Assembly (NCBI GenBank): GCA_030765055.1
Contig: CM060958.1
Coordinates: 75,722,985-75,786,984, forward strand
DNA length: 64,000 bases
Source of the DNA: Mantis religiosa
Lineage: Eukaryota > Arthropoda > Insecta > Mantodea > Mantidae
Reading direction: 5' to 3'
The first letter of the stretch is position 1. Every line of letters begins with the position of its first letter. The translations under genes and the position numbers were made by a program. The notes beneath the pieces were generated by a model. That model had not been told where the DNA came from and did no database searches. It saw only the letters and a program-made list of their open reading frames with translations. Below, piece after piece: positions 49,121-61,560 of this stretch.

Positions 49121-49799
49121 ATGTCCGACTTTATGAATTAATACCTCCTACCTCTCTTATGCTGTTACTGGCTACATTTCCCTGTGTGTCTGACCTGTTC
49201 ATGGCTGCCAAGGTAGCAATTCGAAAATCATCAGCATCCAGCGACAGACATGACAATATTCAAAAGTGTTAAAGAGCATGGATGAATGTTTTTCATCATT
49301 TGAAACAGTAAGTGACTATCATTAAGCTTTGTAGTGGCTACACTCATTTTATACCTCAAGTGTCCTGCTCTGTGAAGCGAATATTTGATAATGCATGCTC
49401 TTTGCTGTGGTTAATGTTTGCTTCAAGTCAAATTCAGGCTTTCTAGGTACTTTCACTGCAATATAAAGCATACAAAAATGTATGCAACACAAACTGATAG
49501 TGAAATCAACAAGAAGAGGAGAAGATTGCAAGGTAGACTAGATGGAAAGTTTATTACTTTTGATGAAAAGAAAGGAGCAACACACCTGAAAGAAAATGGT
49601 GAGGCAAAACTAGTTGTGCCTTCATTTTAAACAAATTCCATAAAATGTTTTGAAAAGTAGGCAAATAGTTATTGGTGATGGCAAAAAAACTTGAATGGAT
49701 AATTAATTCTATGAGCTCTCCCATCATGGTCTGAAACAGAAATCATTTAGCAGCTTAACCTTCTGGTATCTCTGAGAAAATTGTATTAGGAATTAGGAC
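49121..49799. other. No gene recognised
   Basis: Short frames only, none with family resemblance. Confidence 0.35.
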
Positions 49800-49890
49800 A
49801 GAAACCAACTGAAAAATTCAATGTTGTATTTGAATCATGGATCTTATAGTATTCATCGGGTGGCTTTAATCAACTGAGCTATCAATTTAA
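49800..49890 (-). repeat. Degenerate tRNA-derived SINE
   Basis: AACTGAAAAATTCAATGTTG, TTTGAATCATGGATCTTATA and ATCAACTGAGCTATCA keep the order tail, B box, A box of the 2071-2165 family, heavily mutated. Confidence 0.5.
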
Positions 49891-50099
49891 TCTCAGAACT
49901 TCAATACTTGATATTTTACACTGTTTGAGAGCTGAAAATGAGCTTTTACTTTATCACTAAGGTATGTTTTGTTACAGTCCTTTCAACCCAAAAATTCAAT
50001 ACTGGGATTTCATGAAGATTGCATATTAGTCTCTTAAATAAAAAGAGAAAAACAGCATTTTTAGAAGGAAAAAAAAAATAAAAAAGGGGAAGCCTATGT

Positions 50100-50345
50100 G
50101 GGTAAGTGCATGTAAGCGAGACAGCAGAAGAGCTTAAAAATGAATATTCAACACTAAATTTTAATGAAGAAACTATTTGCAGTTGGTTTTTAACACCTTG
50201 TCACTTACATTTTTATATAATTGAGGGACTATTTTGGGAAGCTTTTGCATCCATTTTCAACCTTATAAGTGATGAGGTGTTAAAAGCCAACTTAAAATAG
50301 TTTTTTCAATTAATTTTGACATCACTGTTAATAAATTCCTTCAAT
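50100..50345. repeat. Third PLE-like family, inverted repeat
   Basis: GGTTTTTAACACCTTGTCACTTA (50185-50207) is inverted at 50266-50288. The loop has TTGAGGGACTATTTTGGGAA and GCATCCATTTTCAACC, matching 61985-62030. TTTTGACATCACTGTTAATA at the right matches, inverted, 23760-23780. Confidence 0.6.
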
Positions 50346-51561
50346 CACGCATACTATATTTTACGTTTAAAAGCATCAACATTTAAGGATTTCAGCCTAA
50401 GACTCTTAAAAAACAAAATATATAAATTAAATAAAAAAAAATCTCTCTCAGCAAACACAAAATTTCTATTTTCCTGCAGTGTTTAATATGAAATTTTGTC
50501 ATAACTGAATTTCTTATTAACCACTACATATTATCAAGCAATTTTATTACATATTTATATCAATAACTGCTTATGTTTGTGTTTTAACTGCTTGAGTAAT
50601 AGCTAAATGTGAAAAATAATTTCCTTATGTTCCATATTTCCATATATTAAAATCCATTTATAATATGAATACTGTTAATATTTTTGCAAAAAGCAAATAA
50701 TTTAGAAGAAATATTTTTCTGACAAATTCAACTCTAAATGGTTTGATCTCACATCAGAAATAACATTTGAGAGTATTTCCATATAATTTCATTATCCCTG
50801 CTCTGCAAAACAATTTCAACTTCATTTTAAAATAGCGCTATTTGCAGAGGATGTTTCATATCATTGTAAGAGTGTATTACATGAGAGTAACAGGATAGTC
50901 TCTCCAGTCTCATAGCAGTTGAAATGGAGGCACATCTCCAAATCATGTTTATGAAATATTTTAAATCAGATGCTAATACACTTGAGAAAAATCCTTATTT
51001 TACAAAACTTAATTTCATTTTTCTTGCATTTTACATATATTTGCAAAGTCCTAACTATAATCTCATTTAATTAATATATTTTATTTACAACCATTACAAA
51101 AAGCAAGCATAACTAGAGTTTCAAGTGTGAGAAATTCAGTTTATTAAACTTCCCATTTAAGACATACTACAATACTTTTAACATTCAGTAGGTAAAAAGG
51201 ACTTCGTCTTTATGACACACTATGCATACCAATCAACTGTTTATGCTCAATACACATCCTAAACCTAAATCTCAAAATTTTGATTTTGCAAAACTATTTG
51301 TTGTGATGTTTTGCAATGGCTTGTAAATCAAATCATTAACACAACTTGTGAAGCATAGAAATGGCGAAAATCTTTCTAATCTAAAAATAATTTCACTTTA
51401 ATCATTAATTGTATACTTAGCTGTTAAAACTACATTTAATGCATGATTCTGCTTTATTAAATCCTATTTATGCATACAAATATACAAAATATTTCATAAA
51501 ACAAGACATAATAAATCATTAATATTGCTGGAATGAGTGTGAAATGCCACCATTGGTTATC
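50346..51561. other. No feature recognised
   Basis: AT-rich, no significant frames. Confidence 0.35.
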
Positions 51562-51573
51562 AAGGTCCACAAT

Positions 51574-51890
51574 ATATCGAGATTTAACTGTATTGGAACA
51601 CCACAGTGAAGCGAAAAATTATTAAATTTTAGATGAGTCGTATTTCTTACACATCTGCTTCACTTTCGTACCTATTTTGAGGACATGTTTCGCAAATCTT
51701 CGTTTGCATCTACGGCTCTTGTGCGACTGACGCTAGATCCAGCGGTGTGGGTAATTCCCACACCGCTGGATCTAGCGTCAGTCGCACAAGAGCCGTAGAT
51801 GCAAACGAAGATTTGCGAAACATGTCCTCAAAATAGGTACGAAAGTGAAGCAGATGTGTAAGAAATACGACTCATCTAAAATTTAATAAT
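51574..51890. repeat. Long near-perfect palindrome with 12 bp TSD
   Basis: AAGGTCCACAAT flanks it (51562-51573, 51891-51902). The arms of ~130 bp are almost exact complements and meet at about 51751 (GTGTGGGTAATTCCCACAC). They contain CGAAACATGTCCTCAAAATA, GCAAACGAAGATTTGCGAAA and GATGAGTCGTATTT. The left end has an extra single-copy segment (GATTTAACTGTATTGGAACA) shared with 63155-63175. Confidence 0.92.
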
Positions 51891-51902
51891 AAGGTCCACA
51901 AT

Positions 51903-52979
51903 GTTGACATATCACCATCGGGAGTATGTGTATTCAAATCTGCAGTTACTTTTAAAGCAGAAAGTTCTGTACTTTGACAAGGAGATGACATAACTATTAT
52001 TATGAACTCAAATGCTTCTCACACAACGAACCAGCTTACTGAGCTGACAATTGAGACTGAATTATATTGATGGTACTTAAGTGTGATGCTCATAAAATAA
52101 TAAACAATAATACTGTTTTCCTATGTGCTGTTGTATTACTTTTAGAAGCATTTCATTTGTATGATCTCCACTTTTGAGTCATATTTTGCTTAATTCATCA
52201 ACGTTTCCTACTATAATCTGTTTGCTGTAAGAATAAAGTAAACTTCAAAGAAGCGAGTGGCAAAAATGAATTGCATTGGCTAGTGGGTTTTAATATTCCT
52301 GTGTTCTTCCACAATACAGTTCTGCAGTTTATTAAGCTTTTTGCTTTACGTGCTTTTAACAAACCATTCAAATAGTTGTTATAATATAGAATTAACATTA
52401 TAAAGTAATTACAGTAAGAAATATGACTCTCAAAAGTTAAAAAATTCACTGGTTGAGATACAACAAAGATGGCAGTTAAATTCTGGTGACGGCATTGCTG
52501 TTTAGGTGTGCATGTGCAGATGTTACATATAACCAATGACGTACTAAGAGGCAGAGCTCATTGCGGAATGTGGAGTATTACTTTACTTTATTCTAACAGC
52601 GAACAGATTATTCACTAATATCGTTTTTCATTTTTATCATATGATAAAAGGATCCCCCCTTTTTTTTTTCCACCTAACAACAAGCATTTGTTTTGAAGCA
52701 AAAGCTTTTTGTAGTCTCATATGGAGTATCAGTATTCTTGCAGGCTTGATGCCTCTGGACAAAAAGAATTCAACAAGCTGGCAAAATCAACAATATTAAG
52801 TTTCATTCCCAGAAATTTTACAAACAAATACCAGCAAAGAGACTGAAGGTACCAAGGTAAGAGAGTATACATACATCAATAAACAATGACAAGAGTGGCT
52901 TACACCAACTGTAACAAAACAGACTGAAACATAAGATCTGGCATGAGAAATTGTATACAAATATCAATTCAGATTTCAA
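51903..52979. other. No feature recognised
   Basis: AT-rich; the 112-codon minus frame at 52198-52536 has no family resemblance. Confidence 0.35.
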
Positions 52980-53560
52980 GATAGATCAGGTAGAACCAGC
53001 AGCTATACTAAAGGCATTTTAAAAAGTACATAAAATCACAGACACTGAGCAAACAACTTTGCTACCTACACAGACAGTAAAATTATGACAGATTTTCTTA
53101 GGAACCGACAAAATCATACTCCTTTCATGGAACAAATAAGAAATCAAATTAAAATTTTTGCACTTCGAACTGGAAAATACACATGAGTTGGGTAAAAGAG
53201 CATGTAGGTATTCTCGGAAACGAACTAGCAGACAGATTGGCGAAAGAATTGCTTGAGGAGTTGAACCAGCATATCAAAAAATACTTATGGAGGTAATAAA
53301 AACAGAAATCAAGGAACCTACACATGAAAGGAAATTTGAAGATTATTCTTCCAAAGAAGACTTAAGAATTACAGTAACTGACCATAGGAAACTGAAAAGA
53401 TACTATTCCCAATTAACAGTAACAAAAAATGCAAAATGCTGGTACAGTCAAGCCGAACAAGAACAGACCACACATTACAACACTACAAGAAATTTGACAT
53501 AGAAAGAACAAAATTCGTAAGTAGTGTAACATAAAAAGGAAGAATTTGGCTCCTGACAGC
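52980..53560 (+). pseudogene. LINE RNase H tail, degraded
   Basis: TYTDSKIMTDFLRNRQNHTP and, after frame changes, VKEHVGILGNELADRLAKEL (about 53196-53255) are RNase H landmarks of I/R1/Loa-type LINEs. The tail (TVTDHRKLKRYYSQL) is unassigned. Upstream RT was not found. Confidence 0.6.
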
Positions 53561-54342
53561 ATGACCTAGTTGAAATAATAATTGTTTCGAGATTTCAACA
53601 GAAATATTAGTGCTGAATTGCTCATTATCTTTAGGATTATTATATAACAGACTACCTTTATAATCAACTGTAAGATAACGTAACATATAATCCTAGTATG
53701 CAGTATGCCACATAGGACAAAACATGCTGTTGATGATAAAATGTGCATACACCAAAGAGAAATAAAGAAAAATGATAAATAAATGAAGCCATTGAAAATT
53801 TGACACCCCCAACACCAAAAGGAATGAAACACTCGGTTTATAGAATTGGTGCACATTTATTAAAGCAATGATCATATATACAATATAGTGTAAATATGAA
53901 TGTTCAGCTAGAGAATGCACTGGTAAGTGCAGAAAAATAAACTCTGCTACTGAAAGTCAATCCTGTTACATTTGCGGAGTTTTATGATTCTCTAAAAAAA
54001 ACAAATTCAAGTTTTATTAAGCTTGTCTGCAATAACCTTTCACGCTTATCCTTCTGAATCTCTGATTTTATTGGAAAATATTGTAATCTTGTATTTAATA
54101 ATGTTGCTAAATTATCCAGTCAAATTTTACTAATGCTAGACATTTTTTTAAACAATTTGATTTTGCTTTTAAACTTTTGTTTCTTGTCATGAAATAATCA
54201 TCTTTTACTTATGGTCTGAAAACAATTATTAGGTGAATAAATTATTTAGCAGAATTTGCAATATATGAATTTATGTATTAACAAAACGCATCAAAATGAG
54301 TTGTTGCTACATTATCTCCCGATATTACAGGACACTTCTATA
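53561..54342. other. No feature recognised
   Basis: AT-rich, overlapping chance frames only. Confidence 0.35.
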
Positions 54343-55503
54343 CTCTGTTTCAATAACCTTGCCCCGCTGACATGTATCACTCCGCGTGCAACAACCTTCC
54401 CCCTCACCCTCATTGGCTAATGCTTTCGCACATTAGGCCATAGGCGGTGCCATCCCGTCACTTTTATAACCTGCAGTAAACATCATAATAATTGCCAGGA
54501 AGATAGATAAAATCATACAAATAAGAATATAAAGGCATGCAAAATTACAAGTTTATAATGAAACTGAGCCAGTTGGAACTGAATGAATGTGCAATGAAAC
54601 TGAAACAAGTTTTGGCCTTTTCCACTGGGATTTTTTAAACCAGCACACATACCTTGCAAAAATGCTTGTCTTTCAGTCTTAAAAGTCGTGTCACGCCATA
54701 CTTTACTATTTGTGTGTCCTTCTTTCACCCCAGTCTCATCAAGGTAGTATATTTTGAGAATTGTATCTCGGTACAGTTTGATTGAACTTAAATAACGTCT
54801 TCGCCACACAGCAATATCGCCCCTGGAGTGAAGTTTTCCTGTTGTCTCAATTTCATGTAACGATAAACCCTACGGATGTAATACTCACACCTGTAACTTC
54901 AGAGCACAGCTGTTCGACTTCTCTCACTGACAAAGACGGATTCTTCTCTGTGAGTGCATTAAACACATGCATCACAATTCTTTTCTCGCTGCTTTGTAAA
55001 GGTTTTCCCTTGCAATGCTTCAGCGAAAAACTGGCGGTAGACATTGCCATTATACATATAAGTACATGCGCAATAAACAATCAATAAAATAATTTAGCTC
55101 TCGCATTCGGCACAGCACAGCTTCGAATGGCGATATGACTAATCCAGTTCAAAACTAGGTCCTGATAAGTCATATAAACAAATATGTCATCACTACCACT
55201 GAAGCAAGTGCTATCAAGCCATGTGAAAGGCGGGCTTAGAGCAAAGGAATCTCCTCTTTACTTTGTTTAAGAATTAACATGCATTTCAGATAAATCAGCT
55301 CTGTTGCTTAACACATTTAATTCAAACAGTCACGAAAATATAAATTTGACAATTTTCTTCCAACATATACAGATATATCACCATGCTAAATAACAAACTA
55401 ATTTTTACCGCACAACAGTCTATACACAACAGCAGCCAATGAGAGGTGGTAAGGTCACGTGACCGTTACGAGATACGGGGCAAGCTTATGTGAAACAAGG
55501 ATT
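54343..55503 (-). pseudogene. IS630-type transposon, internally deleted
   Basis: Minus strand: N-terminus MSTASFSLKHCKGKPLQSSE, helix-turn-helix LSVREVEQLCSEVTGVS, then WRRRYLSSIKLYRD, YYLDETGVKEGHTNSKVW (first catalytic D) and GLKNPSGKGQ, where the frame is lost. The second D and the E are missing. Outer ends CTGTTTCAATAACCTTGCCCCG and the inverse of CGGGGCAAGCTTATGTGAAACA look like ~22 bp imperfect terminal repeats, with TA nearby on both sides. Related to, but not the same family as, the 6520-7790 transposase. Confidence 0.7.
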
Positions 55504-56399
55504 AGTAGTGAACTGATATTTTATTTCTTCCTTCAAAAATCCATACGGATGGCTGCACAGCCAGTTGCATACAAATTCTTCTACACTTGCTGTCCTCCAA
55601 ATTCATATTTAAACAGCCTAAACAAATAACAAAGCAATAAACCTGGGCAATAAGTAGGGTGTGTCAAGGGCACCCAGTGAATCTTCTGCAGTTTTTCCAT
55701 GAAACAATTACAAGCACCTTTGCCCCTTAGAAGTCCTTTCAGCCCTGATTTGCAAGTTTTCTTCTTTCTTCTGTCACTTTTTATTTTGATTCAGGAGTGT
55801 AGTGAATAGCCTATGTTCTGTTGCAAAAAATCCCTCCCCTTCCTTATAAGAAGCTAGGAATGAAATTGAGTTTTTATTTATGGATGCTCTTTAACTGTTG
55901 TAGTTCTCAGTGTCCCATTTTATATTGGACATGAAAACTACTTAATTTTGCTCAAAGCCTCTGTATCAGACTTGAGATATTTTACATGACATAAATCTAA
56001 AAAATGGACCCACTCTCTTTAGTTCCTTTCTGATGGACGCCATGCTAAGTATTTTCATGCTCAAAAAAATTCACTGTCCTCTGGTTTGAACTCTCGACCT
56101 CAGGAAAAATTTGTTTATGTTCAAGAGTAAGTAGTAGTTTCAAAACACTTTCTGGAACTCAAATGTATCATGAACGATGGAATGTGCACCATCATAGCTT
56201 ATTCCTATTACCGCTGCCACTTTTGATAAAGTTACAAATAACAGTGTTTTCTGCAGTAATCCTTGCCCGTGGTCATCACTTTGTTTTCCACAGTTTCTGC
56301 TGCTAATACAAACATTCTATGTCAAACATACACTGAGTCTTAGAAATGATTTCTTTCCGAAACTGCTCCTGGAGTCACTTCAAAATGCTGCCAGGAACG
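55504..56399. other. No feature recognised
   Basis: No frame or repeat that I recognise. Confidence 0.35.
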
Positions 56400-58140
56400 T
56401 TATGTGCAACAGATGTGTATTAAACAACATTTACTTTTAAATTTTTCCGGAACATGTTTCAGAGACTTTGCCTCTATCCTCAGCCGGCCATCGACTGGTT
56501 CTCATTGGTGTAGTTGACAATATTTTGTCACAGGTCTCCTCTGGTGGCGGTTCAAGGAACTTGCTGAACAAATCTTTCTGTGGGATGTCGAAATTGAATA
56601 CTTTGTTCCTATTTTTTGAAATGAAGATTTGTTCCCATGTGGATAGTTCTTGTTTTCCTGATGTATGTTTTAGTAGTTTTGGTTCTGGTTTTTTCCCCAA
56701 AAATGTGTGGCAACTGCTGATTTTTCTAATTGTTTATATTTTATGTTTCTAAAGCGTTCCTTTGCTCTTGTTTCTAAATTTCTTTTGGTTTTTCCAATAT
56801 AAATTTGACTAAAGTCATTGCATTCAATTTGATATATACCAGATTCTTTGTTAGATGGAATGGCATCTTTGATGTTTGAGCAAATTAGGTCTTTTAAGGA
56901 GAAATGGTTGACTGGTGCTAGTTGAATGTTTTGTTTTTTGAAGACTTTTTTTGAATTTATCATAGGCCCATGGATGGTAAGTAAATTTTTTAAAAATCAT
57001 ATTAGTTTCTGTAGCTGAGAGGGTTGTGGTTTCGTTTAGTAGCTTCTTCTTTTTTGCTAAGTTCACTTTTTTGTCCACTAATGATTTGAAAAATTTATTT
57101 TTTGTGCTATTTCAATTATTTTGTTGTATTGTTTTATATTCTTCTGCTGTGAGAGGGATGTTTACCAGTCTGTGTGCTAAACTATTGAAGATTGCCTGTT
57201 TGTGGGATCTTGGGTTGTAGCCATTAGCTTTTATGTAGTTGTCTGTCTGTGTTTGTTTTCTGTAAATGCCAAAGTTTAGTCTGTTTTTATTTCTCATTAT
57301 TTTTAGATCCAAAAATGGTAAATACCCATCTTTTTCTATTTCTACAGTGAACTTGATGCTTTTTTCTTGGATATTTAAAAGTTTTAGTGCATCACTGATG
57401 TGTTTTTTTGGTACTATTGCAAAGATGTCATCTACATATCGTTGCCAGAGTTTGAACATCCAAGGAAAACCTTTGGTGATCCTTATTTCTAATGCACTCA
57501 TGTACAAATCAGCCAGGAAGGGTGATAGGGGGTTGCCCATTGCAAACCCTGAAGTTTGGTGGAAATATTTTGTTTGAAACTGGAAGAAATTTTGTTCTAT
57601 GCATAATTTGGTTACTTCGATGTAGTCTGAAATTTCAGGTGATGCCATTTCAAGTGATTTGAGCCATTTTTCTATCAACGGTGGGAGTTGATTAACTGGT
57701 ATGCTGGGAAACAGTGATTTAACATCAAACGAGACTAGTGTGTCCTCTTCTTTTAGTTCAGTATCCTTAATGTGTTCTGAAGTTCATAGGTGTTTTTGAT
57801 ACTTAGGGTGTAGAATTTTGGAAATGAGTTGAATTTGTTTATTAGCCACTTTGCAAGTTTGTATGTTGGTGAATTGATGCTGCTAACTATAGCTCTCATT
57901 GTTATGGATGGCTTGTGTATCTTGGGCAAGCCATAAAGTCTAGGTAAGGTTGGGTTATCCAGTTTAACTGTATATTTGTTTGGTATTATGCTTGATTTTG
58001 CTATTGTTTTTTCAAATGACTGTATGCAAGTTTTTAGAGGATTTTTGTTAATGATTTCATATTCATTGTCAGTTAGCATTTTTTCCATTTTTTCAATATA
58101 ATTGATTTTTTCTTCTTATTCACTCATTGTAGTATTAGTA
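56400..58140 (-). pseudogene. Penelope-like element: RT and GIY-YIG nuclease
   Basis: Read from 58088 down: YGLPKIHKPSITMRAIVSS, LVSFDVKSLFPSIPV (first catalytic Asp), GFAMGNPLSPFLADLYM, RYVDDIFAI (catalytic YVDD), PFLDLKIMRNKNRLNFGIYR, a linker, then GIYQIECNDFSQIYIGKTKR with the following ARAKERFRN-like helix, the GIY-YIG endonuclease, and the tail AEDRGKVSETCSGKI ending near 56437. RT plus C-terminal GIY-YIG defines canonical PLEs. The 5' part of RT is missing and frames change near 57750, 57110 and 56700, so it is not intact. Its 3' part recurs at 1-340. Confidence 0.92.
56456..56483 (-). ncRNA. Hammerhead-like motif in PLE C-terminus
   Basis: Minus strand: CTGAGGA, T, AGAGGC, loop AAA, GTCTCT, GAAAC. 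All six stem pairs form with one G-U. It encodes AEDRGKVSETC in the PLE frame. Confidence 0.45.
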
Positions 58141-58930
58141 AGACATGAATTTTCGCTTATGTTTGTTTGAGGGAACACTAGCAAACCCGCTCCCCCCTCC
58201 CCCCACTGACTCATTCATGATCACAAACAACTCCCTTTGCTAGTGAAGCTGCTACAGGAAAATTCTGATTTATATTTTATTCACACAGTATGAAATGAAA
58301 ACATTAATTTTCGCTCAGTTAAATTATCAAAACTATTAATAACCACTCATTTCCTGAATCAAAAATTGCAGACGTACTTATTTGCTAGAAAGGATCGAAG
58401 TATTTCCAATGGGAATGGCAGCTAGTGAGCTACTGAATTAAGTCAATGTAGAACCAATAATCAAAGCCAAAGATTAGTAAATGAACACTAGTGAGTTTGG
58501 AAATCAGTGAGAATTTTCTTAAACATGTTAAATAGCTAACAATTCATTTTTATTATTCTGGCATTACTTTTAGGATGAATGTATAGAACATGTTTAAGGG
58601 ACTGTTGTCTCCATCATTCTAGACAGACTTTGACATTTCCTCCTGCAAAAAAAATGTGCAATCTACAAAGCAAAGGAAGAAGCTAATGATTATGTTAAAG
58701 GTTTCTGATTATAATGACCAAAATTAGTTAATTCTTAAGAATTCCCATCTGCTGAATTAAAAAATCAGCATAAAATGACAGATAATCTCTTGCTTTGGAG
58801 TTAAAGTGACATTTCATTTTTATAGTCAACATTTTCAGTTTGGGGGGAATTTTGTTTTGTGAGTTGGCACACCTGTCAAATAAAACACAAATGCTCTTAA
58901 GCTGCTTGTAAGTCATAAACATAGATACCG
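58141..58930. other. No feature recognised
   Basis: AT-rich. A C-rich run (CCCCCCTCCCCCC-like) lies near 58191. Confidence 0.35.
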
Positions 58931-59045
58931 TTTTTGAGTTTGATTTATGAGTCACTATGTTTACACTCAACTTCACTTACATAGTAAGTGACATAGTAAG
59001 TGGAGTTGAGTGGAAACATACTGACTCATAAATCAAACTCAAAAA
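58931..59045. repeat. 49 bp-arm fold-back
   Basis: 58931-58979 and 58997-59045 are inverse complements with three mismatches (TTTTTGAGTTTGATTTATGA and on). The loop contains CATAGTAAGTGACATAGTAA. No target duplication seen. Confidence 0.85.
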
Positions 59046-60922
59046 TGAAGAACACTTCACTGTTAATAATACTTCTGCTTTTAATATTTATAGATACTGT
59101 TGCTGTAACTGTGAGTTTCATATATTTTCTGCTATAATTAATGCAGAATTTCTGGTTTGAGAGTGCTTTTGTAGTATAAAATTCATAAAAATGCCACGAA
59201 AATGTGTAAATATGGCAAATAATTTTTGTTACACTTGTGGTGAAATAACATTTCCTCGCAGATATGCAATCTCACCTCCTATGAAGACTGCCTATCAGCA
59301 TTATTTCGGTATGAAAGTAGGGGACCAAAGGAAGTCTTGGGTTCCAAATATATGTTGCAATGCATGTTCAGCTACACTGCAAGAATGACTGAAAAATAGG
59401 AAACGATCTGTGGCTTTTGCTGTGCCTATGGTTTGGCAGAAGCCCACAACCATACAAATGACTGCTATTTCTGCATGACTCCACCTGAATGACTCCTATG
59501 AAAGCAGGATTGTCTATGAAGAAAAGAACAGACCAGTTCCTAAATCTTCGATCTCCTGTAAATTTGAGCTTTTATGGTGATGATTATTAATTATAACTTC
59601 TCAGGTTACCAGCCCTCTTCAGAAACAAGGCCAGAGAGCAAGCATGGTCAAAAACTTGAGCAAATTTATAAACATCACACGGCTGGTAAGCTGAAAAGCT
59701 TTCATCTGCTATTCCACGGTCGTTAAAGCACATATTTCTAGCATTCCACCGTGTAGAGGGTCACAGGCTCGAGTCCCACTTTGGGCATGGGTGTTTATGT
59801 GTATAGTGTATATGTGTGAAACTACAGGAAACAGATAAGAAAATAAATGGAAACAATAAAAAAACGGTTAAATAAGGAAAAGAAAAATATATACATAGAT
59901 ATATATTTTTAAATAAAAAAAATTTCAACCAATTCTGCATTCAGATAGTTTACTAGTTCCTACTCCACCTGAAAACTATGTGCTTGAAGTAGAAAATGAA
60001 GACAGTATGGAAAAAGAAGAACCAAACAAGCCTTCCACATCCCTTATCCTATTTTGAGGAAAGATGGTAAACCACAGAGTAAATTAAGCAGACTTGAGTA
60101 ATCTCATTAGAGACCTTGGCCTGTCAATGGAGAAGGCAGAAATTCTTTGATCTTGACTACAGCAATGGAATCTTCTCAAAAGTGATGTCAGAGTCTCACC
60201 ATACAGAAAACATCAAAAGCAACTGCTTCCCTTTCTTGAGAAGAAAAACAATCTTGTTGTTTGCTGCAACATTACTAGCGTGATGGAATCTTTGAATTTG
60301 AGCCATGATCCAACTGAATGGAGGCTATTCATAGACTCCTCCAAGCTTAGTTTGAAAGCTCTGAATCTTCACAAACCTCTTTTTTCTATTCCTGTCCGTC
60401 CTGCAGTTTACATGAAGGAAACATGCAAATTTGACAGTCCTCTCGGACTCGTTCAAATATCATGAACACAAATTGAAAATCTGTGATCTAAAAGTTAGGA
60501 ATACTCTTAGGAATACAACTGCGGTACACAAAACATAACTGCTGCTTATGGATATGGGACTGTAGGGACAGGAAACTGCATTATATTCAAGCAGACTGGC
60601 CTGCAAGAAATCTTAACCCTTGCAAGAAAAATGTCATTGCCGAGCCTCTCTTGAATCCGAAAGATGTTCTTCCACCCCTTCTTATCAAGCTGGGTTTGAT
60701 GAAAAACATTGTCCAAGGTATGAACCAATACTTTAATACATAAAAGAGAAATTTCCGAAATGAAGTGATACAAAAATTAAGGAAGGATTTTTGTCAGGCC
60801 ACAAATTCAAAAACTTATAAAGATCCCTGCCTTGGACCAAGTTTTGGAGGGGAAAGACAAGAAAGCTTGGGAAGTCATCAAGGGAGTTGTTCGTGGATTT
60901 TTAGGCAACAAAAGAGATGATA

Positions 60923-61218
60923 AAAATATGAAGCTATTAACAGTGAAGCAAACAAATATATACAAATATAATAATTTGTAACTTAAAAACTTCACTTATA
61001 AGAAATGATGGATGTTTTCTTATAAATTGATTAGGATCATGATTTTGTGAATATTTTATTCACATCATCAGCTACAGCTACATCATCAGTTGATGGCTGT
61101 AGCTGATGTGATTAAAATATTCACGAAATTGTGATCCTTATCAATTTATAAGAAAACATCCATCATTTCTTATAAGATGAATGAAGTTTTTAAGTTACAA
61201 ATTATTATATTTGTATAT
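60923..61218. repeat. Fold-back element with 13 bp TSD
   Basis: AAAAGAGATGATA at 60910-60922 and 61219-61231 flanks a 296 bp inverted repeat: CTTATAAGAAATGATGGATG, TTCTTATAAATTGAT, TGTGAATATTTTATTCACAT and their inverses. The duplicated target encodes KRDD of the interrupted pseudogene, which resumes in register of content after the insert. Confidence 0.92.
61041..61071 (-). ncRNA. Hammerhead-like motif, mutated
   Basis: Minus strand: CTGATGA, T, GTGAATA, AAA, TATTCAC, then AAAAT in place of GAAAT. The other arm (61103-61127, +) keeps GAAAT but lacks two bases of the core. Neither arm is complete. Confidence 0.35.
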
Positions 61219-61560
61219 AAAAGAGATGATACCCACACTCAGTTAGTGATAGTGCTCCTGCAAAAATGCCATACCCTTGGATGCAACATGTCCCTCAAAA
61301 TCCATTTTCTCCACTCCCACCTACTTTTTCCTCCTAGGTATGGAGCTATCAATGATGAACATGGAGAAAGATTCCATTAGAACATTTTGTTATGGAACAA
61401 AGATATCAAGGTCACTGGAATGAAGCAATACTTGCAGATTACTTTGTGTAGGGATGCTGCGGAACTCCCTTACAAGAGGCAAGCTAAAAGACAACAATCT
61501 CATGAAGTCACCACATGATTTTCTTCAGACCCAACCATCTGCAAGGTTTGCTATCAGCAA

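Larger units (their letters stand above)
59191..61560 (+). pseudogene. Cys-rich repeated-protein pseudogene, copy 2
   Basis: Starts MPRKCVNMANNFCYTCGEIT with AYQHYFGMKVGDQRKSW and NICCNACSATL, a Cys-rich, probably zinc-binding N-terminus, then FAVPMVWQKPTT. Later parts: DPTEWRLFIDSSKLSLKAL (60310), SIPVRPAVYMKETCKF, KAWEVIKGVVRGFLGNKRDD (60866), and after a fold-back insertion LGCNMSLKIHFLHSHL, YGAINDEHGERFH (61270-61380). It belongs to an uncharacterised protein family present in high copy in several insect genomes, plausibly encoded by a mobile element. Stops and frameshifts are frequent. Confidence 0.7.

Noticed and set aside
51684..51830. CRISPR-like or satellite structure
   Set aside because: It is a single palindrome with a target duplication, not spaced repeats.
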